From NCBI GenBank assembly GCA_902783835.1, contig CACZSN010000002.1:1-43275 (forward strand): a stretch of 43,275 nucleotides of DNA. The letters run 5' to 3'. This stretch comes from an uncultured bacterium. GTDB lineage: Bacteria; Cyanobacteriota; Vampirovibrionia; Gastranaerophilales; Gastranaerophilaceae. The notes beneath the pieces are model-generated. The model had not been told where the DNA came from and ran no database searches. It saw only the letters and a list, made by a program, of their open reading frames with translations. Shown here piece by piece: positions 23,481 to 31,865 of this stretch (its first letter is position 1; each line of letters begins with the position of its first letter). A program made the position numbers and the translations under genes.

Positions 23481-23897
23481 TTAAGCATCCTTAGCCAAAA
23501 TTTGTTTTTCGTTCGTCGGGTTATATTTATCCATCAAATTATTAGCAATAAGAGTTTTGTAATAATTTTCTTTATAATCCAACAACTCAAGTTGCTTCTT
23601 TAAATCTTCCATCTGCTCAAGTGCTTTTTTCTTCGTTTCAAGAATAATTTCATATCTTTCCTGAATAGTGGAATCACCTACCAAACATAAATCAATATAT
23701 TTTTTTACCGATTTCAAATCCACTCCGACATTTCTCAAACATTTGACAATTTTAACCCAACCTAAAGTATGCTCGGAAAACAATCTTATGTTATTTCTGT
23801 CTCTCTCTATGTCCGGAATAAAACCATTTTTTGCCCAAAATCTTAATGTATGCTCCGAAACGTCCATCATATCCGCAACTTCTTTAATTGTATACAT
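23481..23897 (-). CDS. MerR-family regulator (AdhR/NmlR-like)
   Basis: A 138-residue protein opening with the MerR winged helix (MYTIKEVADMMDVSEHTLRF, then WAKNGFIPDI and RLFSEHTLGWV). A long coiled-coil helix follows (about residues 78-115). Cys53 in VKCLRNVGVDL falls where the redox-sensing Cys52 of B. subtilis AdhR lies, and a second Cys71 follows, so an electrophile or thiol signal is likely. ATG 23897 (AAAGGTGG upstream) is preferred to the in-frame TTG at 23918. The divergent promoter at 23925-23955 carries its likely operator. Confidence 0.9.
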   Translation of the reverse strand: MYTIKEVADMMDVSEHTLRFWAKNGFIPDIERDRNNIRLFSEHTLGWVKIVKCLRNVGVDLKSVKKYIDLCLVGDSTIQERYEIILETKKKALEQMEDLKKQLELLDYKENYYKTLIANNLMDKYNPTNEKQILAKDA

Positions 23898-23924
23898 TTG
23901 TAAACCACCTTTCAACAAGAATTA

Positions 23925-23955
23925 TTGACTGAGAGTAACTCTCAAGCACTAAAAT
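23925..23955 (+). promoter_or_regulatory. MerR-type promoter/operator of the flavodoxin operon
   Basis: TTGACT (23925-23930) and TAAAAT (23950-23955) are 19 bp apart, the over-long spacing that MerR proteins correct by twisting DNA. The spacer begins with the near-perfect palindrome GAGAGTAACTCTC (23931-23943). Confidence 0.88.
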
Positions 23956-23975
23956 TATAACATAAGGAGAAAAAA

Positions 23976-24548
23976 ATGAAAAAAATATTATCTGTTTTTA
24001 TAGTAGCAATATTAATTGTATTAATCGGACTATATCAATATTCTAAAGTTGAAGCAAAGAAATCGGAGGCGGAAATGACACACAATATTTTGATTACTTA
24101 CTATTCATATTCAGGCAATACAAAAGCTGTTGCCGAAAAAATTCAAAAGTTAACAGGCGGAGACTTAGCGGAAATTGTTCCCGTGAAACCATATCCTACC
24201 GGTTATAACGATGTTGTTTCGTTAGCAAAAACGGAAAAAGAACAAAACATCATGCCCGAAATCAAACCGCTCAATAAAGATGTAAAAGATTACGATGTAA
24301 TTTTTGTCGGAACACCTGTTTGGTGGTATACAATGGCATCACCGGTTAAGACATTTTTGGCAAACAATAACTTTGAAGGAAAGATTATAGTTCCGTTCTG
24401 CACGCACGGTGGCGGCGGAGAATCGGCAACATTTACCGATATGAAAAAACTTGCCCCTAAAGCGGAAATTAAAAACGGTTATTCGACATATGAAAGAACC
24501 GCAAATGAAAAAGATGCGGAAAAATGGATTAAAAGTTTGGATTTATAA
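23976..24548 (+). CDS. membrane-anchored or exported flavodoxin
   Basis: A 190-residue protein. Residues 1-22 form a hydrophobic anchor or uncleaved signal (ILSVFIVAILIVLIGLYQY). Residues ~35-190 are a flavodoxin-like domain with the FMN phosphate loop YYSYSGNTKAVA, the aromatic loop TPVWWYTMASPVKTF, and the third loop FCTHGGGGES. Most flavodoxins are cytoplasmic; an envelope-tethered one would donate electrons outside the cytoplasm. AAGGAG precedes the ATG. It is driven by the MerR-type promoter and followed 9 bp later by the DXS-like gene. Confidence 0.9.
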   Translation: MKKILSVFIVAILIVLIGLYQYSKVEAKKSEAEMTHNILITYYSYSGNTKAVAEKIQKLTGGDLAEIVPVKPYPTGYNDVVSLAKTEKEQNIMPEIKPLNKDVKDYDVIFVGTPVWWYTMASPVKTFLANNNFEGKIIVPFCTHGGGGESATFTDMKKLAPKAEIKNGYSTYERTANEKDAEKWIKSLDL

Positions 24549-24557
24549 GGAGAAATT

Positions 24558-26306
24558 ATGACAATTTTAGATAAAATAAATTCACCTCAAGACGTGAAAG
24601 AATTGACTGTTGAAGAAATGGAAACACTTGCGTCCGAAATCAGAAACGGCATTTTGACAAGGGTTAACGCAATAGGCGGTCACCTTGGCCCCGATTTGGG
24701 AATTGTAGAAGCAACAATCGCATTACACAAAGTTTTTAACTCTCCTGTCGATAAATTTGTTTTTGACGTATCACACCAATGCTATCCTCATAAAATGTTA
24801 ACAGGAAGAAAAGCAGGTTTTACAAATCCGCTCGAGAACCTTGAAATTTCAGGATATTTTAACCCTGAAGAAAGTGAGCATGACACATTTATTATCGGAC
24901 ATACTTCAACATCCGTAAGTTTAGCAACAGGTGTTGCAAAAGCACGAGACCTGAAAGGTGAAAATTATAACGTTATTGCATTGATAGGTGACGGTTCACT
25001 CAGTGGCGGTGAAGCTTTCGAAGGTTTAAATAATGCTTCCGTACTCGGTTCAAACATTATCATAATCGTAAATGATAATGAAATGTCAATTGCGAAAAAT
25101 CAAGGCGGTTTATACGAAAATCTTAATCTTTTGAGAGAAACCAACGGCAAGGCAGAATTAAATTATTTCAAAACTTTCGGATTTGATTATTATTACGTTG
25201 AAAACGGAAACGATATTGAAGATTTAATTGAAGTTTTTGAAAGCGTAAAAGACACCAATAAACCAACTGTTGTTCATATTCATACACTCAAAGGCAAAGG
25301 TTATAAACCCGCAGAAATCAATAAAGAATGGGGACACTGGTCACTTCCTCATATTTTGGATGAAAAGAGTGAAACATCTTCGCAAAGCGAAGACTATAAC
25401 ACAATTACAACAAACTATATTTTAGAAAAACAAAAACAAGACAAAACCGTTATTGCGATTACTCCTGCAACACCCGGAGCAACAGGATTCGGACAAGATT
25501 TCAGAGATGCTCTCGGAAAAAATTATACAGACGTAGGAATTGCAGAAGAACACGCGGTTGCATACTCATCAGCACTTGCTAAAAACGGAGCTAAACCAAT
25601 TCTTGCGATAATAAGTTCTTTCATACAAAGAACTTACGACCAACTTTCACAAGACTTGGCATTAAATAATTCCCCCGCAACAATTTTAGTAAACTGGGGA
25701 ACAATTATGGAAATGGATGTAACGCACTTGGGTTCATTCGATATTCCGCTCATTTCAAATATTCCAAATATTGTTTATCTTGCTCCGACTTGCAAGGAAG
25801 AATATTTAAAAATGCTTGATTATGCGGTTGAACAAACAGAACATCCCGTTGTTATTCGTGTTCCGTACGGAGAAGTAATTTCTTCGAACAAAAAAGATGA
25901 AACTGATTATTCAGTTTTGAATAAATACGAAATAACAGAAAACGGCTCTGAAGTAGCAATTATCGGACTCGGGAACTTCTATCACCTTGGTAAAAAAGTA
26001 AAAGAAGTTTTAAAAGCCGAAAATATTAATGCCACATTGATTAACCCGAAATTTATTACGGGTATTGATGAAGAACTTTTAAATAAATTAAAAGAAAATC
26101 ACAAACTTGTTATAACACTTGAAGACGGTTGTCTTGACGGTGGTTTCGGTGAAAAAATCTCAAGATTTTACGGAAATTCCGATATGAAAGTCTTGAACTT
26201 TGGAGGAGATAAAGAATTTACGGACAGAGTACCCTTAAAAGTCTTGTACGAAAAATATCATCTAACTCCGGAACTTATAGTCGCAGATTGCAAAAAATGT
26301 TTGTAA
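24558..26306 (+). CDS. 1-deoxy-D-xylulose-5-phosphate synthase-like ThDP enzyme (divergent)
   Basis: A 582-residue homologue of DXS, shorter than the usual ~620. Conserved parts: GGHLGPDLG with His42, DVSHQCYPHKMLTGR, GHTSTSVSLATGVA, the ThDP motif GDGSLSGGEAFEGLNN to NDNEMSI (144-178), and the catalytic Glu330 in DVGIAEEHAV. Two expected sites differ. The DRAGxxGxDGxTHxG segment reads NWGTIMEMDVTHLG (379-392), and RYPRG reads RVPYG (434-438). The arginines thought to bind the phosphate of glyceraldehyde 3-phosphate are thus missing. It may be a DXS paralogue using another acceptor. It is co-transcribed with the flavodoxin under MerR control. Confidence 0.8.
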   Translation: MTILDKINSPQDVKELTVEEMETLASEIRNGILTRVNAIGGHLGPDLGIVEATIALHKVFNSPVDKFVFDVSHQCYPHKMLTGRKAGFTNPLENLEISGYFNPEESEHDTFIIGHTSTSVSLATGVAKARDLKGENYNVIALIGDGSLSGGEAFEGLNNASVLGSNIIIIVNDNEMSIAKNQGGLYENLNLLRETNGKAELNYFKTFGFDYYYVENGNDIEDLIEVFESVKDTNKPTVVHIHTLKGKGYKPAEINKEWGHWSLPHILDEKSETSSQSEDYNTITTNYILEKQKQDKTVIAITPATPGATGFGQDFRDALGKNYTDVGIAEEHAVAYSSALAKNGAKPILAIISSFIQRTYDQLSQDLALNNSPATILVNWGTIMEMDVTHLGSFDIPLISNIPNIVYLAPTCKEEYLKMLDYAVEQTEHPVVIRVPYGEVISSNKKDETDYSVLNKYEITENGSEVAIIGLGNFYHLGKKVKEVLKAENINATLINPKFITGIDEELLNKLKENHKLVITLEDGCLDGGFGEKISRFYGNSDMKVLNFGGDKEFTDRVPLKVLYEKYHLTPELIVADCKKCL

Positions 26307-26323
26307 TCTGAGTTCTCACAAAC

Positions 26324-26373
26324 AATAAACCTTTTGAGAATTTGTACTTTGCAAAATCCCGAAAGGTTTATTT
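26324..26373 (-). terminator. long inverted repeat between the convergent DXS-like and PfkB genes
   Basis: AATAAACCTTT (26324-26334) pairs with AAAGGTTTATT (26362-26372) around a ~27-nt loop and overlaps the pfkB-type stop codon. T-tracts are short on both sides, so termination strength is uncertain. Confidence 0.45.
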
Positions 26374-27414
26374 CATTTTGCAAACATTAAAATTAGAAGC
26401 TTCATTTGCTTTTCTTTCTATTTCTGCAAATGAAAGTTGACCGTCTTGAGCATTAAATTTTCCCACTACGGATGCCGCATTGATTGAAGCATATTTCAGA
26501 GATTTTTCAATGTCCCAACCTGATTGGTGCAAAACACTTACGAAAGTAGAAGCAAAAGCATCGCCGGCTCCTAACGTACTTACAACTTTTGCGGGAAATT
26601 CGTCACATTGATAAAAAGTATCGCCGTCATATGCATAAGCACCGTTTCCGCCATCTGTAATCACAACTATTTTTGCATTTGTCGATTTTAAATGTTTCAA
26701 CATTTTTATAATATCGGGGTGAATTTTGCAATCTGAAAATTTCTCAGTTTTTGTATCGGGTCTAACCTGAATTTTCGTTAACATACTTGCTTCTTCGGCA
26801 TTCATAACGACAACTTCAGCCGTTTTCAAAATTTTATCGAGATATTGTTCTCCTCTTTTGATACTGCTCGTTCCGACATTAATTGCCATATTGACATCGT
26901 TTTCTTCGGCAAAATCTGCAATTTTATCCAAAACTTCCGTACTTTCACCGTTCAACGGAGCAATATAAAGCCATTTTGAATTTTTAATCATATTAAAATC
27001 AATGTCTTTTTCTGAAATAGTAGCATTCGGACCTCTGTGAGCAAGAACAGTTCTGTCACCTTGAAAACTCAATAAAATTACGGAAATCCCCGTATTTTCA
27101 TCTTTATCAACAACAACGGCATCAGTTGAAATTCCGCGATTTTCAAGCATTTTGACAATATCTTTTCCCGTAGAATCATCTCCGATTTTAACAATTGTTG
27201 CGGTTTTCATACCGAGTCCCGCAAAGTTGCACGCTGTATTTACAGCACCGCCACCGATTGCAATACTAAAATCATTTATCTCAATTTTTGAACCGTAAGG
27301 ATATGCCATAAAAGCACTGTTACTCTCTTTCTTTGCAACAGAAACAATATTTGCACCGTCTGTTTCAATAAAAGCATCTTTTGTTGCACTGCCGATTGTA
27401 ACTACATCAAACAT
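26368..27414 (-). CDS. PfkB-family sugar or nucleoside kinase
   Basis: A 348-residue ribokinase-fold protein. The N-terminal glycine motif is AIGGGAVNTACNFAGLG, and the C-terminal PfkB signature is VVSTLGAGDAFASTFVSVL with the catalytic Asp in GAGD. The lid region is present. Its neighbour is a uridine phosphorylase, which releases ribose 1-phosphate, so a nucleoside or ribose substrate is reasonable but not shown. Two ATGs occur (27420 and 27414). The second is chosen because GGAG is 6 nt before it and touches the first. A TATAAT box (27450-27455, minus) sits between the preceding terminator and this gene. Confidence 0.88.
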   Translation of the reverse strand: MFDVVTIGSATKDAFIETDGANIVSVAKKESNSAFMAYPYGSKIEINDFSIAIGGGAVNTACNFAGLGMKTATIVKIGDDSTGKDIVKMLENRGISTDAVVVDKDENTGISVILLSFQGDRTVLAHRGPNATISEKDIDFNMIKNSKWLYIAPLNGESTEVLDKIADFAEENDVNMAINVGTSSIKRGEQYLDKILKTAEVVVMNAEEASMLTKIQVRPDTKTEKFSDCKIHPDIIKMLKHLKSTNAKIVVITDGGNGAYAYDGDTFYQCDEFPAKVVSTLGAGDAFASTFVSVLHQSGWDIEKSLKYASINAASVVGKFNAQDGQLSFAEIERKANEASNFNVCKMK

Positions 27415-27460
27415 ATCCATCTCCTTTTATTAAAATAAAATTCAAAAACATTATATAACA

Positions 27461-27491
27461 AAAAAGGATTGCAATTTCTCACAATCCTTTT
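27461..27491 (-). terminator. intrinsic terminator of udp (minus strand)
   Basis: AAAAGGATTG (27462-27471) pairs with CAATCCTTTT (27482-27491), with a U-run on the minus strand. It separates udp from the PfkB gene. Confidence 0.82.
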
Positions 27492-27512
27492 AAATTTAAC
27501 TTTCTGCAAAAA

Positions 27513-28286
27513 TTATTTTTTTGCTGCTCTGTCTTGTTCAATGATAAGTTTCAAAGCATCTACCGCAACTTTTACTGATGCTGAAGTATCTTCACTCATT
27601 TTTTGATCTAAGCCTGCTGCTTCTCTTTCTTGATTCCAGATAACGTGGAAGCAAGAACCGCAACGACATTTAAGAGCATCAGCAACAACGAACAATGCAG
27701 CTGATTCCATTTCGGAAGCTTTAACACCTAAACGTTTCCATGCTTCCCATTTGTTGAGAAGTTCATATGAAACAGGCATTTTAGCGGGGCTGTGTTGACC
27801 ATAGAATGCATCTTTACATTGAACAACACCCGTGTGAGTAGTTTTGCCCATAGCAAGTGCTGCTTGACGAAGAGCAATTGTAATATCGAGGTTTGCTACT
27901 GCGGGATGTTCAATCGGAGCATATTCCATAGAAGTGTGGTCAAATCTGATTGCACCTGTTGCAACAACGATATCACCTGATTGAACATTCAAATCAATAC
28001 CGCCGCAAGTACCTGTTCTGATAAACGTATCAGCACCGATATTGTGAAGTTCTTCCATAGCGATTGATGCAGAAGGTCCACCGATACCTGTTGAACATAC
28101 GCTGACTTTTTCACCTAACAAAGTACCTGTATAAATGTTGTATTCTCTGTTTTGTGCAACGTGATGAGGATTGTCAAATAATTTTGCGATTGATTCGCAA
28201 CGACCGGGGTCTCCGGGGAGAATTACATAACGTCCTACATCGCCTTCAACACATCTGATGTGGAATTGCTTTTCTAATTCTTGCAT
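27513..28286 (-). CDS. udp: uridine phosphorylase
   Basis: A 257-residue member of the NP-I nucleoside phosphorylases. The phosphate-binding PGDPGRCE, the stretch [20 protein letters not shown], then [14 protein letters not shown] and RTGTCGGI, and the ribose-contact EMESAALF match the Udp branch. The pyrimidine-recognition loop [10 protein letters not shown] is typical of the Udp of anaerobes and Firmicutes. The enzyme splits uridine to uracil and ribose 1-phosphate in salvage. AAAAGGAA precedes ATG 28286. The stretch 28287-28391 upstream holds only AT-rich sequence and no clear motif. Confidence 0.9.
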   Translation of the reverse strand: MQELEKQFHIRCVEGDVGRYVILPGDPGRCESIAKLFDNPHHVAQNREYNIYTGTLLGEKVSVCSTGIGGPSASIAMEELHNIGADTFIRTGTCGGIDLNVQSGDIVVATGAIRFDHTSMEYAPIEHPAVANLDITIALRQAALAMGKTTHTGVVQCKDAFYGQHSPAKMPVSYELLNKWEAWKRLGVKASEMESAALFVVADALKCRCGSCFHVIWNQEREAAGLDQKMSEDTSASVKVAVDALKLIIEQDRAAKK

Positions 28287-28391
28287 AATTTTTTCCTTTT
28301 CCTTAAATAACTAAAACAACACAATAAATTTAAAAATATGTTGTAATTATATAAATTCAAGAATAAAAATCAACCCTTTTGATTTATAAAA

Positions 28392-28946
28392 TTAAGGCAT
28401 TGTAACTGTTTCTTTTCTGACGGAAAAAACACACCCGCAGTATGTTTGACGATAAAAATTTTCAGCTTTTGCAATTTTCATAGTTTTTAAGAAACCGTCT
28501 TTTTTTCTGAAATCGATATCCAAAAATTCAACACCATAAGCATTTGCAGCCTTTTGACCTTCTGCAATAATATCGTTTCTGACTTTGTGCGGACTTACAA
28601 ACAAAGTGGTAGTAAATTGTTCAATACCAAGTTCTTTTGCCTTTTTTGCCGTTCTCATGAGTCGATATTCAAAACATTTATGGCAACGCATGCCTTTTTC
28701 AGGTTCATCTTCAAGACCTTTTACGAACTCAAACCAATTTTCTTTTGGCTCCTCCTCGATAATCAACTCAATATTTTGTTTCTTACAATAACGTACGAGT
28801 TCAGCTAATCGTCTGTCATACTCTTCTTTCGGATGAATATTAGGATTGAAGAAATAAACAATCGGCTCAAAGTTCGTTTCTCTCAACAAATCGAGAGGAT
28901 ATCCCGCACATACGGCACAGCAGGCATGGAGCAGAATTTTAGTCAT
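28392..28946 (-). CDS. queH: epoxyqueuosine reductase QueH
   Basis: QueH (DUF208) performs the last step of queuosine synthesis in organisms that lack QueG. The 184-residue protein has all hallmark cysteines: HACCAVC (Cys9, Cys10), RCHKC (Cys88, Cys91) and YCGC (Cys170, Cys172), which bind the iron-sulfur cluster and an extra metal. GGAG lies well placed 8 nt upstream. Its start overlaps the end of the VKOR-DsbA gene by 8 bp, so translation is coupled. No preQ1 riboswitch or other que gene is present here. Confidence 0.95.
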   Translation of the reverse strand: MTKILLHACCAVCAGYPLDLLRETNFEPIVYFFNPNIHPKEEYDRRLAELVRYCKKQNIELIIEEEPKENWFEFVKGLEDEPEKGMRCHKCFEYRLMRTAKKAKELGIEQFTTTLFVSPHKVRNDIIAEGQKAANAYGVEFLDIDFRKKDGFLKTMKIAKAENFYRQTYCGCVFSVRKETVTMP

Positions 28947-30126
28947 TTTTTTTCTCCGTAGCTCCTAATTTCATCAATTTTTCTTTCATATCATAATACG
29001 GAAGATTTCCCGTAATTTTTTCCATATTGATGATAATAGTCGGAGTAGCTTCAATTTCTTTGTTTATAGCCTCTTCGATTTCTTGTTTTAATTCTGATTT
29101 AATTTCATCAGAATTTGCATCTTCTTGAAGTTGTTTGATATCAATAGTTCTATCCTGTTTCAAAAGTTGCAAAATTTCTTCTTCGGTCGCAGGAGTTTTG
29201 TCAAAGAAAATTTCGTGAACTTCTCTAAAATGTCCTTGTTTTTTTGCCGCAAGTGCATATCTTGCCATACGACAAGAACCTTGGTGTCCGCCTGATTTCA
29301 ACAAAGGATTGCATTCGGAGTCAAGAGGCATATTGTGCTGGATAATTCTTACTCCGTCAAGTTCGTCCATAACCCGTTCCAATGAAATTCCAAGCATAAA
29401 ACACGAAGCACAATTATAGTCAAAATACTCATGAACAGTGATTTTTGCATCAGGATTGCCCATAATATTTCCATCGGTTTGATATTTTTTATCACCGGAA
29501 AACTTAACTTTCATCGCTTTAACTTGAGGAGTCAACACATTACTTACTGTTGTATAGGTCAAAACTCCCGCAAAAACAACTACTACGGAAATAAAAGCAA
29601 TTAAATATTTTTTAATTTTTATCGCATCAATAAAATCCGAAACGGACTGTTTTATTTCAAAAACAGGAGATTTTGATAAATCTTTTGCTATTATCGCAAG
29701 TGCCAAGTCAACCAAATAAGTAGCTATACAAAGAACGCATATTTTGTGAATTTCAAAGAGTAAAATTCCCGCAAGGCATGCAGAAATACAAAAAGCTAAC
29801 AATCCGAGACAGAAAATGTAGGATTGAGGATTTTTGAAAACTTCCATAAATTTAAAAAGTTTAAACTTGGCAAGCTTATCGGCAAACAACATCAACATCA
29901 CAAAGAGATAGAAAAATAACCCCCAAAGACAGAGCGGAATTCCTAAAAATTGAGAATACGTCGTTTTGGCAACTCCGTCACAATCCACGAAATCACTTAC
30001 GGAGCAGAAACTTGCAAGTGCATATGGATTAAAGTTCGCATCATAATATATTTTGCACAAATGTGCGGACAAACATATTCCGATTAATGCAAATATGAAA
30101 ATTACAATTTTATTAAATTTACTCAT
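28939..30126 (-). CDS. VKOR-DsbA fusion (disulfide-bond forming system)
   Basis: A 395-residue two-domain protein. Residues ~1-150 form a VKOR membrane domain with four or more helices, loop cysteines Cys41 and Cys49 (CSVSDFVDC) and the quinone-proximal CVLC (Cys130, Cys133). After a further membrane helix (~175-195), residues 210-395 form a DsbA-like thioredoxin domain with CASC (Cys239, Cys242), an insertion with two more Cys, and the cis-Pro loop EATPT (Pro362). Such fusions oxidise exported proteins and pass electrons to quinone; they are typical of Cyanobacteria and relatives. AGAGGT precedes the ATG. It is followed by queH in the same transcript. Confidence 0.92.
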   Translation of the reverse strand: MSKFNKIVIFIFALIGICLSAHLCKIYYDANFNPYALASFCSVSDFVDCDGVAKTTYSQFLGIPLCLWGLFFYLFVMLMLFADKLAKFKLFKFMEVFKNPQSYIFCLGLLAFCISACLAGILLFEIHKICVLCIATYLVDLALAIIAKDLSKSPVFEIKQSVSDFIDAIKIKKYLIAFISVVVVFAGVLTYTTVSNVLTPQVKAMKVKFSGDKKYQTDGNIMGNPDAKITVHEYFDYNCASCFMLGISLERVMDELDGVRIIQHNMPLDSECNPLLKSGGHQGSCRMARYALAAKKQGHFREVHEIFFDKTPATEEEILQLLKQDRTIDIKQLQEDANSDEIKSELKQEIEEAINKEIEATPTIIINMEKITGNLPYYDMKEKLMKLGATEKKND

Positions 30127-30293
30127 TTTTACCTCTTATGATGAAAATAACAAATATTTTCGCCTGTCGCATATGACATTCAGGCAACTTACTTACTATA
30201 AAATCGTAAACCAATTTTATCACATTTTCAATAAAACAGATGATTTTAATTCAGATAAAATTTGATATTCTATAAACGAAAAGGGTGGTTTGA

Positions 30294-30476
30294 ATGTTAA
30301 CAAAAGAAATTGCGGAAGAAACAAGCTTTGTCTTGGAAAGAGAATTTACGGCAACTCCTTTGGCTCGCAAAGGATTAAACAAACATTTCGTTAATCTTGT
30401 TACGGCGGATGTTTTCACTCCTCGTCAAACAGGATTTTTCTCAATGGTTAAAAACTTATTTAAATCAGTTAAATAA
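30294..30476 (+). CDS. small protein of unknown function (60 aa)
   Basis: A 60-residue basic protein without signal peptide or cysteines: MLTKEIAEETSFVLEREFTA, then TPLARKGLNKHFVNLVTADV and an amphipathic end (FFSMVKNLFKSVK). It is supported by an AAGGGTGG ribosome site, by standing alone between oppositely oriented genes, and by a very strong terminator close behind. The ending could bind membranes or another protein. I do not recognise a family. Confidence 0.65.
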   Translation: MLTKEIAEETSFVLEREFTATPLARKGLNKHFVNLVTADVFTPRQTGFFSMVKNLFKSVK

Positions 30477-30513
30477 TTTAACCGTTGAAAACTTGAGAGA
30501 GAGAGTATTTTCC

Positions 30514-30540
30514 AAGACGGTACAGTACCGTCTTTTTTTT
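30514..30540 (+). terminator. intrinsic terminator of the 60-aa gene
   Basis: AAGACGGTA and TACCGTCTT form a 9-bp stem with a CAG loop, followed by eight or more T. Confidence 0.88.
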
Positions 30541-30542
30541 AT

Positions 30543-30580
30543 GAAAAATAAAAGAAACGGCGATTTTTCAACCGCCGTTT
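30543..30580 (-). terminator. intrinsic terminator of dapL (minus strand)
   Basis: AAACGGCG (30555-30562) pairs with CGCCGTTT (30573-30580). On the minus strand a CTTTTATTTTT tract follows. Confidence 0.75.
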
Positions 30581-30590
30581 ACTATTAAAT

Positions 30591-31769
30591 TTATTTTGTC
30601 ATATTGTAAGAAATACCTGCGTCTTTCATACGTTTCAAGGCTTCTTTGATAACTTCAACAGGTTTTGTCAACGCTATACGGAAGAATCCTTCACCATTCG
30701 GGCCGTAACCGTTTCCGGGCGGAACAACCACGTGTGCCTTTTCAAGCATTACCGTAACAAATTCTTCTGACGTAAATCCTTTCGGAACGGGAATCCAAAG
30801 GTAGAATGTAGCTTTTGAAGGTTCAACATCCCAACCTAATTCTCTCAAACCTTGTTCCATAACTTCTTTACGTTCTTTGTACATGTTATTAAGTTTTTGA
30901 ATACGTTCTTTCGGAGTGTTAAACGCAGCAACAGCAGCTTGTTGAACAGCTTTAAACACACCTGAATCAATATTGTTTTTGATAGTACCGAGAGCAGTAA
31001 TTGCTTCAGCGTTACCGCAAACAAAACCGACTCTCCATCCTGTCATATTGTATGATTTTGAATGTGAGAAAAATTCGATTGCGATATCTTTTGCACCTTC
31101 TACTTGAAGAACGGAAGGAGCTACATAACCGTCATATGTCATTTCGCAATATGCTTGGTCATGGCAAAGAAGAATATCATATTTTTTACAAAAATCCACT
31201 GCTTTTTTGAAGAATTCCAAATCACAAACCGCACCTGTCGGGTTATTCGGGTAATTCAAGAACATAATTTTTGATTTTTTTGCAATTTCTTCAGGAATTT
31301 TATCAAAATCAGGTAAGAAATGATTTTCTGCGGAAAGCGGCATAGAATAAGGTGTTCCGCCTGCGAAAATCGTTGCATTCTTATAAACGGGATATCCCGG
31401 ATCAGGAACAAGTGTATAATCGCCTTCATCTACATAAGCAAAGAAAACGTGTGCAATAGCTTCTTTTGAACCGATATTTGCAAGCATTTCTTTATCAGGG
31501 TCAAGTTCTACACCAAATCTGTCTTTCATCCATTTGCAAGCTGCTTCCCTAAAATCCTTTGTTCCGTTATAAGGCGGATAATCGTGATTTTTCGGATCAT
31601 CGATTGCCTTATGCATTTCAGAAACGACATCTTCAAGCGTCGGAGTGTCGGGATCACCGATTCCGAGACTGATTATATCAACACCTTTAGCTTTTGCTTC
31701 ATTGATTTTACGGTCAATTTCCGCGAAAAGATACGGTGGAATTTTATCTAATCTTATTGATCTTTTCAT
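30591..31769 (-). CDS. dapL: LL-diaminopimelate aminotransferase
   Basis: DapL converts tetrahydrodipicolinate directly to LL-diaminopimelate, bypassing the succinylase or acetylase branch, for lysine and peptidoglycan. The 392-residue class I PLP aminotransferase has the DapL opening RLDKIPPYLFAEIDRKI, the SLGIGDPDTPT motif, NYPNNPTG, and the Schiff-base lysine in SHSKSYNMTGWRVGF. ATG 31769 is chosen because AAAGGAG lies 6 nt upstream; the frame runs back to 31826 without support. The use of DapL fits Cyanobacteria and relatives. No other dap gene is adjacent. Confidence 0.92.
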   Translation of the reverse strand: MKRSIRLDKIPPYLFAEIDRKINEAKAKGVDIISLGIGDPDTPTLEDVVSEMHKAIDDPKNHDYPPYNGTKDFREAACKWMKDRFGVELDPDKEMLANIGSKEAIAHVFFAYVDEGDYTLVPDPGYPVYKNATIFAGGTPYSMPLSAENHFLPDFDKIPEEIAKKSKIMFLNYPNNPTGAVCDLEFFKKAVDFCKKYDILLCHDQAYCEMTYDGYVAPSVLQVEGAKDIAIEFFSHSKSYNMTGWRVGFVCGNAEAITALGTIKNNIDSGVFKAVQQAAVAAFNTPKERIQKLNNMYKERKEVMEQGLRELGWDVEPSKATFYLWIPVPKGFTSEEFVTVMLEKAHVVVPPGNGYGPNGEGFFRIALTKPVEVIKEALKRMKDAGISYNMTK

Positions 31770-31865
31770 TTTTTCTCCTTTAAAACGACTTTGATTTAAT
31801 TTTAACAAAAACACACTCTCTTGCAAATTTCAGAGAAATACAAAAAGAAAAGAGCAAAACGTAAT

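Noticed and set aside
28287..28391. Possible minus-strand terminator (AAATCA/TGATTT) after queH
   Set aside because: The stem is only six A/T-rich pairs and too weak to claim.
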